Positions 1 to 12,400 of a stretch of 64,000 nt of DNA are shown here, one piece after another. The first letter of the stretch is position 1, and each line of letters starts with the position of its first letter. The notes below the pieces were generated by a model that saw only the letters and a list, made by a program, of their open reading frames with translations, did not search any database and had not been told where the DNA came from. A program made the translations under genes and the position numbers. Origin of the DNA: Tachypleus tridentatus (taxonomy: Eukaryota; Arthropoda; Merostomata; Xiphosura; Limulidae); the NCBI RefSeq assembly GCF_004210375.1, contig NC_134829.1:26428034-26492033 (forward strand), given 5' to 3'.

Positions 1-105
1 CCGTCACGTTATAACGCCCCCACGGCTGAAAGGGCGAGCATGTTTGGCGCGACCCTCAGATTACGAGTCGCACGCCTTAACACGCTTGGCCATGCCGGGC
101 CTTAC
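1..105 (-). mobile_element. SINE family A fragment (cut by window edge)
   Basis: The right end reads as the reverse complement of a tRNA-like SINE head (GGCCCGGCATGGCC). It carries the CGTGTTAAGGCGTGCGACTCG variant (subfamily A2 below) and then part of the SINE body. The tail lies outside the window. Confidence 0.85.
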
Positions 106-285
106 AGACACTTCTATAAACACTTAAAGTGTATAACATTTCTTGAGTGAAACTAATTTTAAGACTTTTTTAACTCAAAGTTAAAAATTATATTGTTAAG
201 CCTATCATTCTATATTTAATACGCATATCTCACTAATACATTAAACTGTGTAGTGCACTTCAAGGAAAGATCAGATGACACTTAC

Positions 286-480
286 ATCTTCAAATGCCCA
301 TGTTGAATCAATAACAGGTTTGATCTTTCCATCTGACCAGAGTTTAAACACTGTGTTTACCACCTGACGAACATAATTATCTTGACCCTGCTGGTACAGA
401 AAATGACGAAGATGGAATCCAGTAACAGACTTGTTTTCATCAAACAGCCTCATGGGGCTGATTTTATCCACCTGCCACCA
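286..480 (-). CDS. VAT1: VAT1 exon 7 (last exon in window)
   Basis: There are 65 codons, entered at phase 0 after an AG at 481-482 and left at phase 0 through GTAAGT at 285-280. It reads WWQVDKISPMRLFDENKS to DSTWAFED, matching the family segment after the SFFSFAKS motif. Further coding sequence is expected left of base 1. Confidence 0.93.
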
Positions 481-3400
481 CTTCATGAAGAAGGAAACAA
501 TTAATATGATAGATATACACTGAACAGTATATCTAATATGTAATGATGATATTTAACAGAATAGATACATATAGCTCAGGTAGTACCTTAGTTACAGTCC
601 TTACAATATTTTGTTTCAAGGCAACTCTTATTCATTCTAGTATGTAACACAAATTTTGTCCCTGGATAGTATGTGTTATTTCGTAATTGCTTATGTTGTA
701 AAAGTACAGAAAATGGCCACTATTCCCTTCAAACTTTGCTTTTGTGACCTGGATAATGAAATATAGAAATTAACCTATTTTCTATGTAAAAATAAGCAAA
801 TTTGCACATTTGCATTTATATAAGGTCTGAATAAAACAACATATGAATCAAGATTCACATGTATTTATACTAAAGTTATACAAAAATGTTCAGAAGTGAG
901 TAGTTTTTCGAGATTTAGGGCTGTAATGTAAATCACTTTCACGTATCAGCCCCATCATGTTTTCGTTATACTCTCCCAGGGCACAAAAGCAAAGTTTGAA
1001 GAGAAAAATAGGTATTTTCCATTTACTTTAGGCATAAGCAATTGGGAAATAACACATTCTGCCTAGGAACAAGAAAAAGTAAAAGGTTTGTTGCATAGTG
1101 TTATTACACACTACAGTTTCATAAAATCGATTTTTAAAAGTTTTTATCAGAATGTCATGATGGTTATTTAATCAGCATGAATATCTGAAACCATGCATAA
1201 GAAAAATCATGTGACAATTGGGTGAAGTATTTTCTGGACATACATGGGTCACAGAAACTTTCTGAAATAGAACTGAGTGTCACAAAAGCAACTATAGTTA
1301 CTTATGGCTTTATATTGCAACATGTAACTTTTGTCCGAAATCTACCTAAATCTCTTTTAGAATGCCATTTTGTGCTTTAGGAATATTTGCTGGATTATAT
1401 TATAAGATTCTGTATTTTCAAAAAAACCCATAGCCTAAGGGGAATAATTTCTGGACATGATAGAAATGAAAGCTTATATCCCGATCCCCAACAAAAGCTT
1501 GCAATAAGAATGCCTTTACCAGGTGTTGAACATGGGATGAGGAACTATCTTGTTGCTACACAAATATTACAGTATTGACACAATCATACTGTTAAGACAT
1601 AAGGTTAAAACATTATTTAACGTTGTCTAGTCACTATGTGCGTTGCCAAACCTTTTTGTTCTTATTCTCCAAAGATGAATAACCCCAAGATAAATCGATG
1701 GTGAATGTGCCCTACAATATGACCTTTAAGGAACGCAAATATTACTTGCAAGAGCATGTAAATTACATTAGCCCAGGTGACACAGTTTCAAATAAGAAGA
1801 GTGAATAGGTCAGAATCTGTCTATAGAAGGCACGTTTTTTTTCAGCCAATTGGAACAAGTGCCGTAAAATTCCAATACAATTTTTTAACTCACAGTCACG
1901 ACCATTTCAACTCTTGAATATGAAATGGTGTAAAAGTACACCAGAAAGTTAATGTATAAAACTTTTCACCCAGCTGACCATGGCAAACCGATCTGACATC
2001 CCACATAACTTACATCATGGACTGATCTTGCAGCACCATCACAACAGTGGCATTGATATTTGTCTTTGGATTGTCAGTGAAAATTTCTGTCTTTCGAAAT
2101 TTTCAAACTAATCTGCTGACAAAAATAATTATGCCTGTTCCACTTCTCGGTTCTATGGTGTCATACTTGGATGTATGTTCCAATATTACAGCTTTGGTGT
2201 TGGTCAGCTCCAACATTATTAAATTGGAACCCCTAACACGAGTAGCATCTTGAACGACACAAATGGGGCTATGTGTCCAGGTGAGAGACACCATTTATAC
2301 CATCAGGTATAACCATTTAGCATTTTTAAGATTTTAACAGAAGAAGGGAACACTCAATCAGCAGCACTCGCCGCCCAAAAGGCTTTGTTTTTGTTTAGCT
2401 TTTTGCGCCAAATAACAGGATGTCTAACGTTTACAGAAGAAACTAAGGAACACCATGTTCACCAACATCATGATTCGAATATTGATCCTCACTATCTGCG
2501 GCCAAACACACTAACCACTTGGAAATGTCCGAATCCCGCCGATAAAATTCGCCATTCGAAACTTAATGTGTTGTGACTTCCGTTGCTAACAGAAAAATAA
2601 CGATTACCTTTACCATTCTATGCTTATATATCACACTAATTGGCGTATGATCGTGTACAGAACTTCTAATAGTATTTATAAAACCAGATTATGTCATTTA
2701 CACTTGCAAGTAACATTTGTAAAATATTTAGAACTCATGGAACATGATTTATCCTATAGGCTGTTCCAAATATCCGTACTGCCTTAATAGTTATACTGCC
2801 TATTAACAGTTATTTTTGACTCAAGTCTAGCAATGATATTAAATCTTACCCCAGTGATAATAAAAAATAGAAACGTTCACCTAAAAATTGCATTGAAGCA
2901 AATCAAATATCAGTAAAACGAGTAGCAACTACACATTGGAAGAATTAATATTAGTATAATTATGTGCATTGTTAAAACAACTCAATGATCACAAGCTCCA
3001 GTTATATAGAAATTTAAATGTTCCGAACGTTTATACTTACGTATTTACAAAGGGTTAGATTCAACCCTTGATAAAGCTTTAAGTCGAAACGTCGGGAACA
3101 ACAAAGGTTTTTATTTTACTGAAGTTTGTGATCGTATTTATTTCAATAATTATTTCTAGCCTCCACTTAGACATTTTAAGTAATATAATTATACAGGTAT
3201 TTTATAAATGTCAACATTTTCTGAGCCTTTTTAATCTCATTTAAATGGAATTTTGTATTCTTAAGGAACCTGTGCCGTTATTTTGATATACAAGATAATT
3301 TGAGAAACTTACAGATTTTGCAAAAGTGAAGAAGCTCTTTGTTTCTCCAGAAACAACATTCGAGGTCCCTAAGACAGATGAGAAACAAGTACTGGTGAGA

Positions 3401-6400
3401 AACAAGTACTGGTTAATTTAGATTATACATTTGATGCAAACCACTAACACGATAAACTCTTGAACCGTCATCAAATTTACTAAATAATTACTATTTGTTG
3501 TCTAGTGAAAGCTGCTACATTCTAACAAGTTTTCGTAATTTATAATCACTTTATATTCTTGTACATATACATAAAAACTAGAGAACTGATAAACTGTAAG
3601 TTACATTTTTTTAAAATGATGAATGTAGAACTTTACGTAAATTTTTACCAACAGATTAGAAGCTGGAATATTACTTATTTCTCAAGACGCTTTAAGAAAA
3701 TAAAAAAAACATAGATTGAGTTGTCATATGTACTAATATATCATATTTTTTGTTTGTAATAATTTTTACCTTTGATAGGGTTGGAAGTTTACAGAAGCAT
3801 TCAAAAGGTACTTCTTTCTACTCATTTTTACCGCAACAATTTTGAGAATGAATAAAATAACATACCATACAGAACATAACGACCGAGAGGTTTCAGCAAA
3901 GAGTATCCTTTGTTTGTATCATCACCACATAAGCAATCCAAAACTAGGTCAACGCCATCTGGTGATATTCTTGAGAAACAATATATATTTTAAGTCGAAC
4001 ATACCAAATGATTACTCGCAAATCTGACAGGTGTTATACATATATATAGTGATTGCAAAATATTATATTTGTAAATCTCTATAAAGCATAGTAGTGACTT
4101 AAACACTTAAAAATAGCACACAAATCAATTGTTGTTGTTATTCGAAACACGCGATCCAATTTTTATTATTTCAAAATTTTATGAAAGATCAACATAAAAT
4201 TTTAAATATTAAATAAGCTATTGTTCGAAAACTATTTAATAAAATATCCGTTTTTAATTCAAACGTTCTGTACCTTTTCTTATAATGAAAAGTCTTAGTG
4301 GTAACCACTGACATCAAATAAAATTCTGTAACTGAAATTGTTTGTTAGCCGTCCATAATTTAGCCGTGTGATAACAGAGGGAAGGCACCTAGTCATCACC
4401 ACCCACCACCAGCTCCTGAGCTACTCTTTTGCCAACGAATAGTGGGATCGATCGTCCCATATAACACCCCCATGGCTGAAAGGGCAAGCATGTTTGGTGC
4501 CATAGGGATTCGCACTCGCGACCCTCGGCTTACGAGTCGAGTGTCTTAACCACCTTGCTATAGCTGTAATACTTATAATTCTTCCTTCTTCATTTCGTTG
4601 TATGTAATTGATTTTTCGGGATTTTAATTTCTGTAACAGTGACAATCCCAATTTGTAAAACACACGTCATAATGCTTTTTGAACACTACTCGACAAATCG
4701 GTGACGTAACTCATTATTTCAGGCAAAAAAACTCCAAATTCGAGTAACTTAAGTTACGGGTTAATACAGATATTTCTAGGTTACAAATTGTGTGTTAACT
4801 TACAAAATTAAATTTTAGCGTATATCGTATAATTTTCGAATCTTTTATTTTTGCATTAGAATTTAATCACCTGCATATTCACAAAACGTTAGTGCTACTA
4901 ATAAGGAAATTTAAGGGAAACTTATTTAAGAAATCATTATTTATAATTAAAATTTAATCCTTAACCTAAAACCACAAGTCACATTACATAAGTTGTTTGT
5001 TGAATTTTGCGCAAAACTACTCGAGGACTACTTGTATTGGCGGTCCCTAATTTTGAATTGATAAATAAGAGAGAAGACAGTTAGTCAATATCACCAGCTA
5101 TTGGGCTATTCTTCTATCACCAATAATGATATTGGCCGTACCATTATAACGCCCCCGCAGCCGAAAAAGTGAACATATAGTGTGATGGATTTAGTTCCAG
5201 CGACCCGTAGAGTGAGAGTCGAGCGTCTTAACCACAAGGCCATGCCTGCGTTTCAAAGAACTGTTTAGAGTACACATTTACATAAATTAATTATTGTAAC
5301 TTAGTTAAATTTCAGGCCCGAAACCTGGGATAAAGGTAGATGAATTTTTTGAAGGTATGTGGATGTTTGTACAAAATAAAATTAATTTGCAAGTCAGAGA
5401 TAATGTTAGTTTTTCTAAAAGTTTAGTATTTGATACACAAACAGTGTAGATAAACAACCGCTAACTATCATTATACGTGTAATATTAAACTACTAAACAG
5501 AAACTATTTTAAAAAAACTAAACAAAATTGTTATTCTTTTTTTAAATTTACGGTTGTACTCCAACTCCCAGATCAGTGTCAGTGACACACAGCTTAAAAG
5601 TAACGGTATGAGGGATTTTCAACAGCTCTCCCTTGACTCAGCAGTAATTCTGCGAGACTATAAAGTTAAAACTAGACTTCGATCTTAGCGATGGGCAAAG
5701 CACAGTTAAACTTCTTACGTAACTTTGCGCAAAAACAAACCTCAAAAAAATAATAAAATCTGAAATTACTGGCACCATTTGATTAAAAAATAATGTCTTT
5801 GGATTTGTTTCATTGTTTAAAATTTTGCGCAAAGCTTACGAGAGCTATCTGCATTAACCCTCTCTGGTTTAGCAGTGTAAAACTAGAGGAAACTAAGCTA
5901 ATCACCACTACCAACCGCCAACTACTGAGCTACTCTTGTACCAACGAAGAATGCAACTGACTGTCATATTATAACGCCCCTACGGCTAAAAGGGCGAGCA
6001 TGTTTGGTGGAACAGAGGATTCGAACCCGTGATCCGCAGATTGCGAGTCGAGCTTCCTAACCATACGTCAAAAGTGAACATACACATTAAATTACTTATG
6101 GCTTTAGCTAAGAATTAACAGCGTTTTCCAGATAAGTTAGTGGCTCTTATATGGTACTGACTCTCATAAACACGCTCTGACCACTTTTAATTTCCATTAA
6201 CCACACATGCGACCTAAAATTATTGATCGCTATATTACTAATTTGTTGATTACTTGTTTATTACTCGTACTTTTTTACTTCCTGGACATAATCACTGCCA
6301 TGGTCGATAACGTGGGTTACTGAGTCTTTGATGGATTCGTGTTTATGTTTTGATGCTGTACCAATTACGATGACATCAGGGACAGTCTTACATAACTGTG

Positions 6401-9400
6401 CAACTGCCTGGCCCTAAAAAGATCATCGAAAAAACCCATCATGAATCATTAATTCAAGAAGACGAACTTGGCTTATTTATTAAATTTCATGCATACACTA
6501 AACAGTTAATTGACTTACCAATCATAGTAATATTTAAATCATAAAATTAGTATTTCGTCGTATTATAACTTATTTACCACAAACTCAAATTATCTGACCT
6601 ATATATCTGAATTGAGGCTTACTCATGTTTTGATTATTTTCAAATATTGTATTGGAACATTTGTATTTTACTGTAACAGTTATAGTTTTTTTTTTTAAAT
6701 TTTACGCAAAGCTATACGAGGGTTACCTGCGCTAGCCGTCCCAAATTTAGCAGTGTCAAACTAGATGGAAGGCGGCTAGTCATCACCACCCAACACCAAT
6801 TCTTGGGCTACTCTTTTACCAACGAATGGTGGGATTGGCTGTAACTTTATAACACCCCCACGGCTGAAAGGGCGAGCATGTTAAATGTGACGCGGATTCG
6901 AACCCGCGATCTTCCGATGCCAGGCCTATTTTCAAAATATTCCTTCCTTTTTATGGTATGATTTAATTAGTTTTAGCATGTTAAATGAGCTTATAACTTC
7001 AGACTTTCTTCTAATTTCTTCTAATATGATGTCCCCTTATTCAGGTGTTTGAAACATACAGTTGCTTAACGTTTAACCCCATTTATACAGCGTTAAATAA
7101 TAGTGAGAGCTGAAAAACCATCCAAAAAAATACATTTTCAGCGAGAAACTTAAGAGACCTGAATTCAGTTCAGACTGATAAGTAGGATACATATTATAAT
7201 AAATGTTATAGTTTGCAATTACGATTCGCTCTTAAACAGCTTTAATAAGTTTTGAATATGTTTGTTCAAAATGTAACTTAAATTATTCGTAAACGTATGT
7301 ATTAAATCACAAACTGCTCCTTTCTAGACAGGTTTATTTGCGGTTGTATCAAACAGTGTGACAGATTAAACAACAATGTTGGTGCAATGCTGTACAATTT
7401 AGTAATTATTAATTCAAATAAAAACTCAGAAGTGATTAGGACCATAAATTATTATAATATCAACACTTTTAATTAAGTCGAACACGATATTTATGACATC
7501 AAACTTATTTCCTCAGGTCCCTTGATTGGACAGCAATAACTTTACAGACTTACAACTCTATAATACAGGATTCGAATTCCTGTGGTGGCCTCAACAGATA
7601 GCTCAATATGCCTTTGCTTTTAAAATAAACAAACAAACACAATCAACAGCGTTTAAATGTTAGCAGTAGTATAGATAAACACACAGAAAAAAATTATTTC
7701 CCTGGTCTCAAATGGCTTATCCTGGACTCCAGAAACTTTTGGATATTAAGATAAGTTAGGAAATTTAAGGAAATACGGTATGTAGAAATATTGATACCCA
7801 AAACACAAGTTCAAAATATTTGCAAAACGCAAATTCAGGACACTTAAATAAAGAATAAATCAAGTACTGACAGAAAAGAAAAAATAAATAACAATAAAAG
7901 TATTTATTCATAATAAAGGTTATATTTTTACCTACTGGATGGCTTCTTAATTTTAGCTGTGACTTCACTGGCTGCTGGGGCTGGAGGAAGAAGCTTTTTG
8001 AAATGCTTCTGCATTTTATAATGGAAGAAAGAATTACGGTATACCGTACTTTGAAATCAAGCAAAAGGTCCATGTATTTAGCAGTGTAAGACTAGAGAGA
8101 AAACAGCTAGTCAGCACCACCCACCGCCAACTCTTGGGCTACTCTTTTACCAACGAATAGTGAGATTGACCGTCACATTATAACGCCCTCACGGCTGAAA
8201 GGGCGAGCATGTTTTGTGCGATGAGGATTCGAACCCGCGACCCTCAGATTACGAGTCGAGTGACTTAACCCACCTGGCCATGCCGGGCCTATGGTTTCTT
8301 TTATTATACGTAGTTTTTCTAGTTCTTAATTTTGTTGCATTGTTGAGTTATTTTATTTTGGGCTTTATTTCAATTATTATATTTTCGATTAATTTTACTT
8401 TAACAGTTTTGTTTAACAGTTTAAGTCATTTTAAGTTATTATATGTTGTTAGTTTTACTAGCAGGTGTAGCCTGAATACAGTTTTATTCCATTGTTCGTT
8501 CCACGTGAAAATGCCATTGAATCTTATGCAACGTCTGAGACGATGATTATAGAAAATAAGCCTACGTTTATTTTACACTTAAATTGGAGATCTAAACTTA
8601 AATTTTAAAGTTTGGTACTAAGAAATCCTAGGGCAGGAATGTGACAGTTGAAACTACCAAGTGTCATTTCTTCATAACTGTAATACGAGTATATATTCAG
8701 GTATCGCTAAAAACATTTTTCACGCTGGAATGAATCATTAAGTCAACACTCTCCTAAACGGGATGTAGATAGTTGAGGGTATGCTTGAATAGTCACATCA
8801 AACTATAATTGTACATCACAATGACTGGTTGAGAAGCCTTATGTATTGTCTTTCTCCTGGCTTGTGGACCATGCACCAGTGGAGAAACATTGCAAAGATT
8901 TGCAGAGGCTAGAATAAGTAAAATGTGTTATGAAGATTACCTCTGAGGGGCATAATCTAGGATTATGAGACATCACAATAAGGACCTACTCCGAACAAGT
9001 ATAACGTACATATAATCTTGTCAGGTTTTGTCGTATGGACACGAGATCCTCCTCATTTAAATATTCAAGACGTTTTTCGGTCGAAGTTCGCCAGTTAAGA
9101 CTACTACAGATAGTGTTAGCGCATATACAAACATTAGACATTTTGTCAAAAATAAGCCATGTTTTTGAGTTGTTTTCACATGATTCATTAATTATTTTTC
9201 CCGATGTTCGTGTTGATGTTATTCATCTGTGAGCAGATCTTTTGGAACCTTCCGTACCGAAGTCTTGTAACATACTTTTTATTTACGAATAATATAAAAT
9301 TAAAACACAAAACAATGAATAAACTTGTAACAATGCTAACTTGAAATAGTGATTTCAAAAGTGCTATAAAAAATGAGTTCAACAGTTTACAATGTCATAC

Positions 9401-12400
9401 TTACCACTCCACCGCCAACAGAGTGCACCAAGACACTTTGTCCTTTGCGAAGATTTCCAATGTCAAACAATAAAATCAGGGCAATAACGGAATTCATGAG
9501 AAGTGCAGCAGCGTCTTGAAAACTCATTCCAGTTGGAAGCTTGTAGACAAACTTTGCTGGAACGTTGGTCAGTTCAGCCCAAGCTTTGTATTCTGTTAGA
9601 GCAGCAACATGATCTCCAACCTGATGAAATATCCAAAAGATAATACATCAGACACGAGCCTTTCCGTCTCAACAAACTGGGTCAGCAATATGCCCTTTAA
9701 CCTTTATAATGATATAATTAAGTTGTGGTTTATAAATTTAACAAACAATCTGACCAATTATAGATTAGAAATATGGTATAAAACAAATACTGCCAATGTT
9801 CTAGATATAAAGATGTATCATTCCTCACATTATATATTATAAGAGCTAAACAGGACCATATCTGGACGTCTGTAACTGTCAGTGTTCTAGATATAAAGAT
9901 GTATCATTCCTCACATTATATATTATAAGAGCTAAACAGGACCATATCTGGACGTCTGTAACTGTCAGTGTTCTAGATATAAAGATGTATCATTCCTCAC
10001 ATTATATATTATAAGAGCTAAACAGCACCATATCTGGACGTCTGTAACTGTCAGTGTTCTAGATATAAAGATGTATGGTTCATCACATTGTATACTATAA
10101 ATGTTAAACAACATCGTACCTGGATGTCTGTAACTTCTTCACCTACAGCTTCCACTTTCCCTGCACATTCAAACCCCATGATGAAAGGAGTTTTTGGTAA
10201 GTTGTTGATCACACCCTGCCTTATCATTAAATCGATGAAATTCACTCCGCTGGACAAAAAAAATTATTTCGGTCAGTATATTTTTCTGCTAGGTGCGTAC
10301 ATAAAATATTTTTATACACATTACACATACAAATAAAACAAACCAATCCGAACATTTAAAGTTAACTTCATTTATGTTTAAATAAATTATATATAAACAT
10401 ACTATTTTTCAGTAATCACTCTCTCAAGTTTGTTTGTTTTAGCGCACACCAACACAATGAGCTATCTACAATCTCTCCACCACGGGAAACCCAGTTATCA
10501 CACTTAAACTTAGCAACTGTAAAGTTCGCCCAAATTTATACGTAAGATTTAATGAAATATTAAATTTAATTATAGGTGAATTGACTAAGATAGCAAATGA
10601 AAATTAGGTGTATAGGATTATTGTACAATTCAACATTGTACGTTGAATTTGTTTTTATTTAAATAAACGTCTACTATTACTTCATTACCTGGTTCATTCG
10701 GATCCTGATTTATGCGATTTATCTACAAATGGATAACTTCATTATTACTTTAATTAAAACAGACTACAAATTAAGGCCAAGCTGCATAATAACAAGCGTG
10801 TATACTTGTTTGTTTGTTTTGAATTTCGGATAAAGCTAGACGAGGGCTATCTGCACTGAGCAGTCCTTAAGTTAACAGTGTAAGAAAAGAAAGAAGGTAG
10901 CTAGTCATCACTATCTACCGCTAAATCTTGGACTACTCTTTTACCAACGAAAAGTGGGATTAGCCATTAAATTATAACGCTCCAACGTCTGAAAGGGCGA
11001 GCATGTTTGGTGTGACGCAACCCACAGATTACGAGTCGAACGCCTTAACCACATGGCCGTATCAGATCAAAGCCTGAATGCAATACAGTATTTGATGAAA
11101 CTATTTTGATAAAATTACAGATAATATTTAATTCACAGTTCGTAACGTTTAGATCATTTTCCTGATCCTGTTAAAACTGTAAATTAACCTAAAGATCACA
11201 TATTATTCAGATCTACTTCAAAAAGTAACAAAATTCCCTCAAATTACAATCTGACACATTCATTAGTTCTTAAAAGATTCGCTTTACATTTTAACCTGAG
11301 TATTTATCTATGACCCCCAATGGCACAGCGCAGTATGTTTGCGGCGTTAGAAACTGTGTTTCGATACTCATGGTGGGTAGAGCACAGACAGCCTATTATG
11401 TAACTTTGTACAAACGGACAACATTTATTTATCACATTAAAAATCACAGCTCAATCCAGCTAATGGTCACAATCAAATTAAGTAAATGAGATCCCGAATA
11501 AGAAATCGAATAATTAATTAAAGTTTCTCTTATGGAAAAAAATAACTGCACATAAACTTCCTGGATTCTAAGTCATTTTTGTTGTATTTTCCCAACGAGT
11601 TCTACATAAATTACGAAGTTAGGAAGTAACCTTTTATTTCAAAAATTAAAGCCTACTCCACTCTATATTTCAAATTCAAACACATTCAATTCAAATACGG
11701 TAACCCTTCTATAGCGTTGATAATTAAGATAATTATTTCCCATTATGACGAAGACATTGTTTTTAGTTTTGGTTTCCATTATACTGAAATATTAAAACAA
11801 TTTCCTAACTTAACTGTTGGAAAATATTTCCTTTTAAGCTACCCTGATTTAAGTCTGGCCTGAATTTCTTGAAAGATCTTTCAGATGGAAGATGCAGACT
11901 AAAAAACTGCTTTAACATTAATCAAAATATAGAGCTAACTAATATTTAAGAACAACTTAAAAATCGAATTCCATGTTTAATTGACGTCACATCACGAGCA
12001 ATGATGCTTTACACATTCGCGTGGGTTTGGTGAAATTTATTCACGCTTTGTTTATTAATTGAAATCACAAATACTTGAGATTTCTTTTACAAATTAGATA
12101 TCTGACACCACTTCGTTTTAAATGGCAAGATATCATCAAGCTATTGTTCCCCCGAGAACAAATATATGTCTAAGTTTTGAAGGCAGTGTTGTTTCTCAAA
12201 GTGCTCTTCATGCTATCAGTTCACGAGTCAGCTTTTCTGTGGTGTTAGACATACTGAAAAAACAAATCATACTTAAAATGCTGAAAATTATGACACATTC
12301 AAGCCGCTAAGTCCTCACACTTCAAGCTGCTATGTTTTGCACTCCAAACTGCTCAGTTTTGTAGTTCAAGCTGTTAAGTTCTTCAATTAAATAATCTTTA

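Noticed and set aside
8214-8546. 110-codon open frame, plus strand
   Set aside because: Its first third is antisense SINE sequence and the rest is hydrophobic translation of T-rich DNA, with no motif.
9797-10140. CRISPR-like array
   Set aside because: Units are directly tandem with no unique spacers, and the context is a eukaryotic intron.
10088-10336. 82-codon plus-strand frame
   Set aside because: Antisense of VAT1 exon 2 and its flank.
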